A stretch of DNA of 64,000 nt, from assembly GCA_965222175.1 (NCBI GenBank), contig OZ244938.1, forward strand, positions 4,722,710 to 4,786,709, in the 5' to 3' direction. This DNA comes from NORP240 sp965222175 (GTDB taxonomy: Bacteria; Pseudomonadota; Gammaproteobacteria; Pseudomonadales; Pseudohongiellaceae). Every line of letters begins with the position of its first letter. The first letter of the stretch is position 1. This document shows, piece after piece, positions 1 through 8,124 of the stretch. The notes under the pieces were generated by a model. It did no database searches, was not told the origin of the DNA, and worked only from the letters and a program-made list of their open reading frames with translations. The translations under genes and the position numbers were made by a program.

Positions 1-2
1 GC

Positions 3-77
3 TATGACAGCGCGATGAGGCTTGTTGGATTGGATGGCCACAGAAAGCAGTATGTAGGCCGATTCCGGTCTGTGTAA
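3..77 (+). CDS. C-terminal end of an unidentified protein (partial)
   Basis: A frame open from the window edge encodes 24 residues ending LDGHRKQYVGRFRSV and stops at TAA 75-77. A rho-independent terminator follows within 3 bases, which supports this being the true end of a gene entering from the left. The fragment is too short to assign a family. Confidence 0.45.
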   Translation, partial: YDSAMRLVGLDGHRKQYVGRFRSV

Positions 78-79
78 CG

Positions 80-106
80 AAAAAAGGGGCTGATCGCCCC
101 TTTTTT
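80..106. terminator. Bidirectional rho-independent terminator
   Basis: Stem GGGGC (86-90) / GCCCC (96-100) with loop TGATC, preceded by six A and followed by six T. It can serve both the + strand gene ending at 77 and the minus-strand gene ending at 133. Confidence 0.8.
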
Positions 107-132
107 CATATTGAAAATCTTTTTCCAGGAAT

Positions 133-687
133 TCAGGCAACCTGGCGGGCTTTTCTACGACGGGATGCCAGCCCTGCTCCGAGCAGACCAATCCCCAGCA
201 GACTGAGCATACCTGTCTCGGGAACCGATTCGATGGCTTCCAGTGTGAGGGTTGAATCACCTACCCAGAAGTCATCAAGTAGCGCGGTTATTTCTATACC
301 CAGGATACCTCCTGAATTAATCGTGGCTAAAGCGCTGGCACCAATCGCATTGTTGAAATCGATATTAAAGACAGAAACGCCTCCGGTATCGAAATTGAAT
401 CCATCAATGACTACCAGTGCCAATTCCAACGTAAGCAGTTCGATGGCACAGTCACCGGTTAAGAACTCGCACTTGTCGAAAAGCTCTATATCAATGGTTC
501 CTGTTACAACGTCCAAACCTGTCAAATCTGAAGAAACGTCATGCTCGTAGAAGTGGTAACCACCAAGCGGGGGCAGGTAAACTTCCTGTGGCACGACGTC
601 CACGATTTCGATGATAGGAATCGCATTCGCCGCAGTGCTCAGCGAATAAACAGCCAGTAAAATCGAAAGTCTTTTAATCAGCTTCAT
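133..687 (-). CDS. PEP-CTERM sorting-signal protein
   Basis: Secreted protein of about 184 residues. It has an N-terminal signal peptide (MKLIKRLSILLAVYSLSTAANA) and a C-terminal sorting tail: VPETG, a hydrophobic segment (LLGIGLLGAGL), then an RRRKAR basic cluster. This is the layout of PEP-CTERM proteins, which are cut by exosortase/archaeosortase-type enzymes and exported to the envelope or extracellular matrix. The middle is acidic and low in lysine, without a recognised enzymatic motif. I chose the ATG at 687 because AGAGGA lies five bases upstream; an upstream ATG at 702 lacks this. No exosortase gene is in the window. Family assignment is secure for the tail only; the role of the mature protein is unknown. 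Confidence 0.8.
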   Translation of the reverse strand: MKLIKRLSILLAVYSLSTAANAIPIIEIVDVVPQEVYLPPLGGYHFYEHDVSSDLTGLDVVTGTIDIELFDKCEFLTGDCAIELLTLELALVVIDGFNFDTGGVSVFNIDFNNAIGASALATINSGGILGIEITALLDDFWVGDSTLTLEAIESVPETGMLSLLGIGLLGAGLASRRRKARQVA

Positions 688-1083
688 AGTGTCCTCTAGC
701 ATTGTGGAAGTAAATTGTTGTTATCGGTGAGCGAAGTAACGAGTCGGTTTTCAGGCGGACGATATACTTAACGATCAGGCTTAACTATCAAGAATTATGC
801 CAAACTCAAAAAAATCCTAGTTTCAAACAGTTATCAAAACGGGATTTCGACGCCCGGTACGTTTCGTCCAAAATTTTTACAAAGGAGTAACAGGCATGCC
901 GTAAATGTGTAAGATTTTCTGACAGTAAAATTTTGAGAGATCCTCGATCTCATCGCTTCACCGGCATGCATTGCCCCGATAGCTGTGGGGCGTGCTCGCG
1001 GAAAAATCGGGGCTCTCGACAATACTGATTTCTCAAACCTGCGTTGCCTCGCTTTGACAGGCCGACGCATGCCGGCGGCAAGA

Positions 1084-1143
1084 CGCCTCGGCAGTGAACT
1101 CGCCGGAAAGCCAGAGTATTTCCATAATTAATCAGAGGTTCCC
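1084..1143. repeat. One end of the GGAACC/GGTTCC MITE-like family
   Basis: The segment reads GCCTCGGCAGTGAACTCGCC ... CATAATTAATCAGAGGTTCC and matches the right half of the complete element at 2065-2182 (same GTGAACTCGC, GAAAG-CAGAGTATTTCCAT and AATCAGAG blocks). I could not find the partner end to its left, so this is a solo or decayed copy. The rest of 688-1164 holds no credible gene. Confidence 0.6.
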
Positions 1144-1164
1144 TTGTTTCCGGTACGACGCGTA

Positions 1165-1641
1165 TTAATCCGAACTATTGTATGCCGCTTCCAGTCTGGC
1201 CATATCAAACTTGGCCATGGTCTGCATGACAGTCAGAACACGCTCAGACGCCGCCATGTCGTTGGCATTGATCCAGCGCATAAACTGATCGGGAACGATT
1301 TGCCAGGCTACACCGTACTTGTCCTTGAGCCAGCCGCAGGCCATCTCACAGCCCCCTGCTAACAGTTTTTCCCAGTAGTAATCAATTTCTTCCTGATCTT
1401 TGCAGTTAACATAAAGTGAGATAGCTTCATTGAAGGTAAAGGCCGGTCCACCGTTAAGCGCCAGAAATTCTTCACCTCTCAGCTTATAATTGACCGTGAG
1501 AACACTACCTTCCGGATTCGGCACGCCAGGGGGATTGCGGGTAATTTTCTTGATTTCTGAATCCGGGAAAATTTCCACATAATAATTTACAGCTTCTTCT
1601 GCATTCGTATCGAACCAAAGACAAGGCATGATTGGTTTCAT
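1165..1641 (-). CDS. VOC-fold protein, PhnB / 3-demethylubiquinone methyltransferase-like domain
   Basis: Protein of 158 residues beginning MKPIMPCLWFDTNAEEAVNYY, followed by FPDSEIKKITR, FLALNGGPAFTFNEAISLYV and the C-terminal block GWLKDKYGVAWQIVPDQF. These are the typical blocks of the PhnB-like clade of the vicinal oxygen chelate superfamily, often annotated as '3-demethylubiquinone-9 3-methyltransferase domain'. The fold is two beta-alpha-beta-beta-beta units and members act as small metal-dependent enzymes or ligand-binding proteins; real substrates are mostly unknown. It lies 10 bases downstream of a second VOC gene on the same strand, so the two are probably cotranscribed. Cytoplasmic, no signal peptide. 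Length agrees with the family. Confidence 0.85.
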   Translation of the reverse strand: MKPIMPCLWFDTNAEEAVNYYVEIFPDSEIKKITRNPPGVPNPEGSVLTVNYKLRGEEFLALNGGPAFTFNEAISLYVNCKDQEEIDYYWEKLLAGGCEMACGWLKDKYGVAWQIVPDQFMRWINANDMAASERVLTVMQTMAKFDMARLEAAYNSSD

Positions 1642-1651
1642 AGCTCAGTTC

Positions 1652-2032
1652 CTATTTCAATGAATGCAGTCCGAACATATTGCCATCGGGATCAGTAGCC
1701 AGGCTGATGAAGCCATAATCACCGATAGACATTTTGGATCGCACCAGCTGACCACCTGCACCCTCAACTCGCGCTTCGGTTTCAGCACAGTCCTCGCAGG
1801 AAAAATAAACCAGCGTGCTGTTACCACCTGACGAGATATCGGTCATGTGTACCAGTGCACCTCCAGCTCCCGGGTTTGCAGGATCGGCAGGAAAGGCCTG
1901 CATGGCCAATTCGCCATCAGGTCCGCCCGGGAGTGCGCTCAGTTCTGTTTCCAACACGGTTTGATAAAACTGCTTAGCCCGGTCCATATCCTGGATGTAG
2001 ATCTCAAACCAGTTGACGGGATTGTTAGTCAT
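1652..2032 (-). CDS. VOC family (glyoxalase/bleomycin-resistance fold) protein
   Basis: Protein of 126 residues starting MTNNPVNWFEIYIQDMDRAKQFYQ, with ELAMQAFPADPANPGAGGALV, NSTLVYFSCEDC and a C-terminal IGDYGFISLATDPDGNMFGLH block. This is the common YdcJ/CFP32-like VOC pattern, where the final D-P-x-G-N-x-F/G-L-H strand is diagnostic. The specific substrate is unknown. The start at 2032 is favoured because AAAAAAGGAG lies just upstream; the frame stays open to 2116 but that extension runs into the MITE. It precedes the PhnB-like VOC gene by 10 bases, suggesting a two-gene operon. Confidence 0.85.
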   Translation of the reverse strand: MTNNPVNWFEIYIQDMDRAKQFYQTVLETELSALPGGPDGELAMQAFPADPANPGAGGALVHMTDISSGGNSTLVYFSCEDCAETEARVEGAGGQLVRSKMSIGDYGFISLATDPDGNMFGLHSLK

Positions 2033-2064
2033 AATTATTCTCCTTTTTTCAGTTTTATTGTTTA

Positions 2065-2182
2065 GGAACCTCTGATTAGTTATGGATTTACTCTGCGGGA
2101 GTCTGTCATGTGCCACTGTAATGCGCCTCGTCAGTGAACTCGCTTGAAAGTCAGAGTATTTCCATGACTAATCAGAGATTCC
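2065..2182. mobile_element. Complete 118-bp MITE-like element
   Basis: The left end GGAACCTCTGATTAGTTATG is an imperfect inverted copy of the right end CATGACTAATCAGAGATTCC. The element is flanked on both sides by TTTA (2061-2064 and 2183-2186), which looks like a 4-bp target duplication. It encodes nothing. Related copies or ends occur near 1143, 13073, 34551, 45483, 49624, 55709-55858 and 63713-63991. Short palindrome-ended elements with a 4-bp TA-rich duplication are usually non-autonomous derivatives of a DDE transposon; the parental transposase is not in this window. Confidence 0.75.
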
Positions 2183-2186
2183 TTTA

Positions 2187-3190
2187 GTGATTTGGAGCGG
2201 ACAGTGATGTGGCGACTGGCATCAAAAGAATTTTACCTTTCACTGCCAGAGCATCGTCTTCATGAACTTTCGTTCCCGAGACACAGAAATCATTGAAATA
2301 CAACTTTCTGCCTCTGTCACGTTCGCGGCAAATCCACAGACGGCTGCCACTGGCTTCGTGGGCCAGGCAGCTATCCCTGCACACATCCTCACATTACTAT
2401 CAGCGGGTTTCGATTCGTTCCAGCCTCATGGCCAGACAGATGGGTTTGCGGTGATAGAGTATGCCGTTACGGAGGTTAAGCATTATCGCCTCGTCCAGCA
2501 ACCACATTGGCCTGGAGTTGGCCGCAACCGGAACAGTTTTTAATCGAATTAGCGATGGTCGTACTGGGCATCAAGCGATTATCATCTGTATTCATACCGA
2601 CTGAGTTACCGTGCAGGAGGCGCTGGACAGGTTTAAGGTAAAATTGCATGTCTCCAAAGCAGGCAGCTGTCCGGATCGGTTGGTAGGCGGCTCACTGAGA
2701 GCCACAATAAGCCAAATACCAGTAAGAGTCTTCGAGAAATCAGTCACTTTCCCTCGGCATCCGGGCTATCACTTGCGCTTACGTACCACATCCACGTGCA
2801 GTGACAGCCAGGGAAGGGAGAAGTTTTTGCTTTCCTGACAGGTATGGTCAGTCCGGAAAAGCTTCTATCTTTCCGTGGCCATAAGGCATGAAGACAATGC
2901 CCTGGAGTTTAGCGGAGAGGTTCCATTCGATTCGGGACTGCTGAATCACAGTTGCTTTAACACGGTTTATAGCATCGGACTTGGTTGAGAGCCGCTAATA
3001 AAACGGTGAACATAGCCCGCCGCCTTATTCTCAGTTCACGTATGGGGAAGTTACAAGTTGTATCGAAATTTTGATAGACCTTCTGCAGAAAAATATTATC
3101 GGAGCAGCAATTGGAGTGAGGGTGTTGTTATTCTATCAATCCCTGCTGGTGGCAATTTTCTTCATGCATAGCACGTAAGCCATGACTGAT
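2187..3190. other. About 1 kb without a convincing gene
   Basis: Only short frames occur. The minus-strand frame 2184-2384 and plus-strand frame 2262-2543 lie over each other, lack ribosome sites and match no family I know. The stretch AGCTGTCC...GTAGGCGGCTCAC near 2665-2695 is loosely echoed at 15217-15258 (GCTGTCC...AGGCGGCTCACC), perhaps a remnant of another small repeat. Confidence 0.4.
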
Positions 3191-4261
3191 TTAAAGCCCT
3201 CGGGCTTCTGCTTCTTCGCGTACGAATTCCACTTGGGGGGACTCTTCACCATAGAGTGAGATGTAACGATCAAGATCTCGTCGGTAGACACTGTACAGGC
3301 CTTCACAGCGGCTGGGACGAACAAGATCCTGGGATATTTGTTCCATATCCACGTCATCGCACAATCTTAATTGTGCATACCAGTAATCAATGTTTCGGCC
3401 AAGGCCTGGTGCGTCGGATTCCAAAAGCCTGGCGATCGTCTCGTCAAAAGATTCGCGATCAGCAAAACAATCGTGAAAGCCTCGGTAGGGAATTATGGCC
3501 TGGTCTTCTTCAAAGAGACAAATTGTGCCTATAGTTTGTGACCCTTGAATAAGGGCTGGGTCGCTGATACCCCATTTCACCGCCTGCATACTGCTTGTAA
3601 AGATGACCGCCTGGTGTTCCGTATTAATGTTGTTCCAGGGGTAAGCAAAACTTCTGGATTCTAACCAGTTTCTGAAGACTGCTTCGTCGTATGCTGATGA
3701 GGTATATACCATTGTAATTTCCTCGCCACGCTCGTTGCCTGGCATACTACTGCCCATTTCAAACTGGGGACCACTTGTCAGTTGTGTGGCAAGAACGACA
3801 GCAACTAACAGCACCGGAGCCAGGGGCACGGACCACCAGGCTTTCGAAGGAACGCTGTGGCAGGATTTTAGAGCAAACAGGCCACCCCAGAATGCATCAT
3901 TGGCAAAGAAGAGAAACAAGGGGTTTGGATCCAGCCGAAACGGTGATGAGGCTGGTTGGTAGTCGGTGAATAGCCAGGCGCTGAGCCTGTCGAATTCCAG
4001 CATAGCACCCACCATGAAGGCAGCAACACAGAAGGCGAGCGGTGCCATGAAGCGGCTGACCGGCGGTTTCATTTTGCCGACGATAGAAATAAATATAACA
4101 AGTGCAACAAAGCTTGGTACATGCAAAGCACCGCCCGCAACGGGAACTGGAATGATATAGTCAGTAAAGGCGCTGCCACCACCCCAGATGCCAGACCAAC
4201 CTGAAAAGCCCCCTATAACAGGTGGGGTGAGCCATGCAAGTGCAAGTATTAGAATTCGCAT
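3191..4261 (-). CDS. Unidentified membrane protein with large soluble C-terminal part
   Basis: Protein of 356 residues. The first about 165 residues contain four or five hydrophobic segments (ILALAWLTPPVIGG, VPSFVALVIFISIVG, FMAPLAFCVAAFMVGAM, LFLFFANDAFWGGLFAL, VPLAPVLLVAVVLATQL); the remaining about 190 residues are soluble and acidic, with five cysteines (TICLFEE, FHDCFAD, LRLCDDV, SRCEGL). I do not recognise the family. No strong ribosome site is seen before the ATG at 4261. It stands alone, about 600 bases from the next gene. The clear transmembrane/soluble layout and long frame support a real gene; the function is unknown. Confidence 0.6.
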   Translation of the reverse strand: MRILILALAWLTPPVIGGFSGWSGIWGGGSAFTDYIIPVPVAGGALHVPSFVALVIFISIVGKMKPPVSRFMAPLAFCVAAFMVGAMLEFDRLSAWLFTDYQPASSPFRLDPNPLFLFFANDAFWGGLFALKSCHSVPSKAWWSVPLAPVLLVAVVLATQLTSGPQFEMGSSMPGNERGEEITMVYTSSAYDEAVFRNWLESRSFAYPWNNINTEHQAVIFTSSMQAVKWGISDPALIQGSQTIGTICLFEEDQAIIPYRGFHDCFADRESFDETIARLLESDAPGLGRNIDYWYAQLRLCDDVDMEQISQDLVRPSRCEGLYSVYRRDLDRYISLYGEESPQVEFVREEAEARGL

Positions 4262-4865
4262 ATATCTGGAGTTCTCATAGACGCCTAAAAGATTATTTTA
4301 ACTGGCAAATGGGTAGCCCTGCTTACCAATAAGACACAGCTTAATGCGCCGAATGAATAGTAGTAATAGATCAACGACCATCGCTATGATTACCAAAATT
4401 GGTGAGTGGAAGTGGTTACGGCGCATCCACTGGATACAGCAATCAGGGCATGCTCATAGTTTTATGCGATGATGAAAACAAGGATCAGTGTTTTTTTCTT
4501 TGAGTTACTTCTAAGTTTTTGTTGAAGACTTGCATACACTTACCTTGAATCTGAAGCGTTGCACTAGAGAGTTGAATCCGCGATTGTTAATAGTAGTTCA
4601 GTTTATAGAGAACATCTTTGTATCGTATTTTCTGTGGATCTTCTTGACACATTCATCACAGATGAAACATCATCTTCTGTAAGATAAACATCGATTCTCC
4701 ATTGTCGAAGCGAAGATCTACTCTAAAGCCCTTAGGCGAAATTCTCTTCCTGTCAATCCCATGGTGATAAAAGGGCGTTCCCTAGATTTTGGCTGAAGTT
4801 ACTAAAGCCGTAATAGAGCTACGGCTGTGTTACAAGATTGAATACGGGTAATAATGCCTACCTGG
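4262..4865. other. Gene-free intergenic region of about 600 bases
   Basis: AT-richer than its surroundings, with no sizeable frame, tRNA-like fold or clear terminator. It would contain the promoter of the membrane protein at 4261 and the 3' end of the cyclase gene. Nothing else recognised. Confidence 0.4.
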
Positions 4866-6137
4866 TCATGTCTCGCCATGAAGAACGGACTGTCCCGACT
4901 CTCTTATTTCGTAGATTTTTACCGGTTCACCGATCCCTTTCAGAACCTGCGCACCATGGAAAGTGACGGTAAATGGCTCTCCCTCCAGGTGACTCACAAA
5001 GGTCTCCGTCGCCAGAAATCGCGTACCAAGACTGGCATTCAACCCCTCCAGCCTGGCAGTCAGATTAACGGGCTGACCAATGGCAGTGAATTCACATCGA
5101 CCTTCCGAACCGATCTCGCCCGCAACTACCGAACCGAAATTCGCAGCCGCGCCAGCTCCGAGTTCGAATGGTTTGAGTTTTTCCATTACTTCTTTCTCTA
5201 TCTTAAGGATCGCACGGGCAGCAGCTGTACAAGGGTTGGTTTCATTACTGTACAGTCCGAACAACGCGAGATAGCCGTCACCCAGGAATTTGTTAACCAT
5301 GCCACCTTCCCGCTCCACAATACAACACACAGATTCGAAAAAATCGTTGAGTATCCCGGTTGCGCATTCCGGTGATACAGTTTCGGAAAATGCGGTGAAA
5401 CCCCGAATGTCACCGAATACGATCACGGCCGGGCAAACCGAGGCCGGAATACTGCCGTCGTCACTTCGCTCGATCTGATCAACTATCTCACGCGACACAA
5501 AGCGTCCAAAGTTTCGTTGCAACCGTAACCGGATTGCCTGAGACCTGCCGAAGTTGACGAAGTAGTTCTGCAATGACCAGGCGGCTATGGCACTGGCAAC
5601 ACCCAAAGCCAGCAGGACACACGCCTTCATCAGGGTTACAGGAAAACCCAGGCTGGGAATCTCGCTCACCAGCGACGCATCGGGCGGAATGACGAACAGA
5701 TATAGTGCGACAAACTCGAGAGCAGAAACCACGCCAGCGAACAGCCCTAGCAGGGGCTGTAACCTGAATGCCGTAATCATGGGCACCAGGGCATAAGCCA
5801 TTGGTGGCATGGAGCTTAGTGCGTATGCGGTGCCCTGTGACAGTCCGTCAAAGAGTATGGCGGAAGACACCAGGGTAACCTGTAAAAAGATATTCACGTA
5901 TTTCAGGGAAGGAGAGTACATTCCCCTGTTGATCAGCAACACAACAAGTGCAAAAGCAGGGACGATAAGAGCGACCAGTACAGTGATCAGACGAACCAGT
6001 TGAACAGAAACAGAATCACTCAGCCCCAGGATGAAAAACAGGTAGGTTGAAACGATAACCGCCAACCAGACATAGCAGGTTATCTTTTCAGCACGAGCCT
6101 CTCTCTTTTCGAATCCGCCTTCTGCGATAAATGACAT
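4866..6137 (-). CDS. Membrane-anchored class III adenylate cyclase
   Basis: Protein of 423 residues making cAMP from ATP. Residues 20-190 carry about six hydrophobic helices, followed by a short linker (FGRSQAIRLRLQRNFGRFVS) and a class III catalytic domain. Metal-binding Asp243 lies in VFGDIRGFTAFSE and Asp287 in NKFLGDGYLALFG; Lys283 is the adenine-selecting lysine; Thr351 (EFTAIG) is its partner; Asn358 and Arg362 (GQPVNLTARLE) are the transition-state residues. All key residues are present, so it should be active, and the Lys/Thr pair favours ATP over GTP. The six-helix sensor is not a named domain I can assign. The gene ends at 4866 and begins 30 bases downstream of the FadL-like gene, so the two could be cotranscribed. 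Confidence 0.9.
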   Translation of the reverse strand: MSFIAEGGFEKREARAEKITCYVWLAVIVSTYLFFILGLSDSVSVQLVRLITVLVALIVPAFALVVLLINRGMYSPSLKYVNIFLQVTLVSSAILFDGLSQGTAYALSSMPPMAYALVPMITAFRLQPLLGLFAGVVSALEFVALYLFVIPPDASLVSEIPSLGFPVTLMKACVLLALGVASAIAAWSLQNYFVNFGRSQAIRLRLQRNFGRFVSREIVDQIERSDDGSIPASVCPAVIVFGDIRGFTAFSETVSPECATGILNDFFESVCCIVEREGGMVNKFLGDGYLALFGLYSNETNPCTAAARAILKIEKEVMEKLKPFELGAGAAANFGSVVAGEIGSEGRCEFTAIGQPVNLTARLEGLNASLGTRFLATETFVSHLEGEPFTVTFHGAQVLKGIGEPVKIYEIRESGQSVLHGET

Positions 6138-6167
6138 ACCCTGTTCGACGCTGATGACAACGACTCC

Positions 6168-7568
6168 TTAGAAAGAATAGCTCATGATCAGTGAATGCAA
6201 CTTCAGCTTGAGTCGTGATCCCGCATATTCCCCTCCTGCGAGCCCGGTTTGCCCTACCGTGAATTCGGAACCGTTGCTGAATCTGTAGCCAATGTCTAAC
6301 TCACCCTTGGCGAAGTTTGAGGTTATGCCAAGTGACAGGGATCGATCCATGATTGCGCCCGTTAACGGGGTAAAGGTGTGCTCGGGAACCGGTACGTCAT
6401 CGAAGCCTAATCCGGCGCGTACTGTCAGGTCTGCTGCGACCTGATAGGTAACACCAAGCTGGATACTCAACTGATCTCGCCAGTCGAGCGGTACGACATC
6501 AAGTATCGATTCACCAGCGAGGAATTCATTGAGCTGTTCGTTGCTTCCCTTGGTGAACTCCAAGCGAAGCGAATCGAAAGCATTACTCCATGCGATCCAG
6601 TCAAGTTGAACAGCAGCCGCAAGCCTTGAATTGACTGACCATGAAAGCGCAGTACTCAAGGTGGCAGGTGTCGCCGTTCTGACTTCCGCGTTATAGAAAA
6701 ATTCCGGGGCAATTCCCAGGCCCAGCTGTGACAGATTGCCCGAGAGGTCACCTTGACTGTCGAAATCGCTTTCTGCCGAGTAAGAGATGCTAAGATCCAG
6801 TGCACTACTTAACTTGTAGCTTGCGCCGATTCTCCCTGTCAGGGCAAAGTCGTCCGCCTCCAGGTCGACCAGGACTTTGAGGCCGGTTAACATCGGATGA
6901 CTCTGGAAAATAAAAGGGGCCTGGAGGATGTTGCGATTGTACAACATGCCCAGACTTGCGCCGATGGAAAGTCGTGGCGATAGTTGCCAGCCAACACCTG
7001 CGGATCCTTCCAGAACAACATACTCGGACAGATGACGCTGATTACCGTAGCTGACACCGGAATTTCCCGGGGGATCTTCGAAATCGAATTCCGCACGCAA
7101 GGCCGAGCGCAGCATGAACAGCCCGCCCAATGTAACATCAGTGCCTTTCAACGGCCTGACGAAAGCAATCTCCGGAAGCAGGCCGGGACCACGTTCAGCG
7201 GTATCGGTCTCACCGAGACTGCTTTGAAAGTCCGCATCCACAACAAGTGCCTGCCCGCTGAACTGCAGCTCCGCTGTTTGACCTGTCAATAGTGCCGGGT
7301 TGTTACTCATAGCAGACAAAGGATCGCCGGCGAGGAGCGCAATTCCGCCGCTACTGACCGAACGGGCACCGCCGGCTGTCCTGTACAGATCATTGCCGGC
7401 AGTCCCGGAAACCCAGGCTGCTGCTAGCAGTAGGATGAAAGCCCGGATTCTAAAGAAGAAACAGCTATGCCGGCGGCCTGGCGGATGTAACTGTCCATGC
7501 AACGATTGTCTTACCCCCAGGACTGAACTGATCGAATATCTGTCAATCAACATTGAACGTTGCCACAA
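6168..7568 (-). CDS. OmpP1/FadL-family outer-membrane channel
   Basis: Beta-barrel protein of at most 466 residues. After a hydrophobic signal segment (IRAFILLLAAAWVSGTAGN) comes AGGARSVSSGGIALLAGDPLSAMSNNPALLTG, the hatch region typical of FadL/TodX proteins, where the N-x-P-A-L/G motif is conserved. About 400 residues of alternating strands follow, ending ...LIMSYSF with the terminal Phe required by the BAM machinery. FadL-type channels take up long-chain fatty acids or aromatic hydrocarbons by lateral diffusion. The N-terminus is uncertain: the Met at 7568 or 7553 leaves an unusually long charged stretch before the signal, so the true start may be a non-ATG codon nearer 7460. Substrate unknown. 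Confidence 0.8.
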   Translation of the reverse strand: MWQRSMLIDRYSISSVLGVRQSLHGQLHPPGRRHSCFFFRIRAFILLLAAAWVSGTAGNDLYRTAGGARSVSSGGIALLAGDPLSAMSNNPALLTGQTAELQFSGQALVVDADFQSSLGETDTAERGPGLLPEIAFVRPLKGTDVTLGGLFMLRSALRAEFDFEDPPGNSGVSYGNQRHLSEYVVLEGSAGVGWQLSPRLSIGASLGMLYNRNILQAPFIFQSHPMLTGLKVLVDLEADDFALTGRIGASYKLSSALDLSISYSAESDFDSQGDLSGNLSQLGLGIAPEFFYNAEVRTATPATLSTALSWSVNSRLAAAVQLDWIAWSNAFDSLRLEFTKGSNEQLNEFLAGESILDVVPLDWRDQLSIQLGVTYQVAADLTVRAGLGFDDVPVPEHTFTPLTGAIMDRSLSLGITSNFAKGELDIGYRFSNGSEFTVGQTGLAGGEYAGSRLKLKLHSLIMSYSF

Positions 7569-8124
7569 TTTCCTTATATATTTTAGGGTTACTTGCCAAT
7601 CTTAAGACTCAGGATTGCTAATAATAGTGAAATAGCTGAGTACCGTCAGAACCCACTTCACAGTTTGACATCGTCGCGACAACCCTGACGCTACCGGGAC
7701 TGGCTGGCAGTACCTCATCGACCAGCAGGACCGCGATTTCCACTAAGCGGCGGGTGTCGCAGCTGGGCAGGCGCTGCGACAAGGAAATGTCCCGCTGCCT
7801 AAAATTTGGTGAAGATTGCCATCCCGAATCAGCTTTCGAATAAAAAGCCTATGAAATACAAAAGGATAAATGTTGGCACGGATTGTGAAGGCCATAAGTT
7901 GTGAATGCAGTTGCCTGAGTAGCCGTGCACACAGCTCGAAACCCGGAAGGCTCGAAGGCATCCAAAGTGATAGTAGAGATCATCATAGAAATCAGCGATT
8001 GTCTTTCGGTCAGCGCAGGTTACGGCGAACAGATGTTGTCCTGGATTCATGCCCGGGTTCAGTGTTCTTGTAATCACAACCGACCTGACGGCGTCGATAA
8101 ACACATTACGCGCAAGTTACAAGA
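7569..8124. other. Intergenic region between divergent FadL-like and RND genes
   Basis: About 555 bases. Overlapping short frames exist on both strands (for example 7829-8104 minus) but have no ribosome sites or recognisable products. The region presumably holds the promoters for both flanking transcripts; no operator could be identified. Confidence 0.35.

Noticed and set aside
2262..2543. Plus-strand 93-residue frame in the 2.2-3.2 kb gap
   Set aside because: No ribosome site, no family, overlapped by an equally open frame on the other strand.
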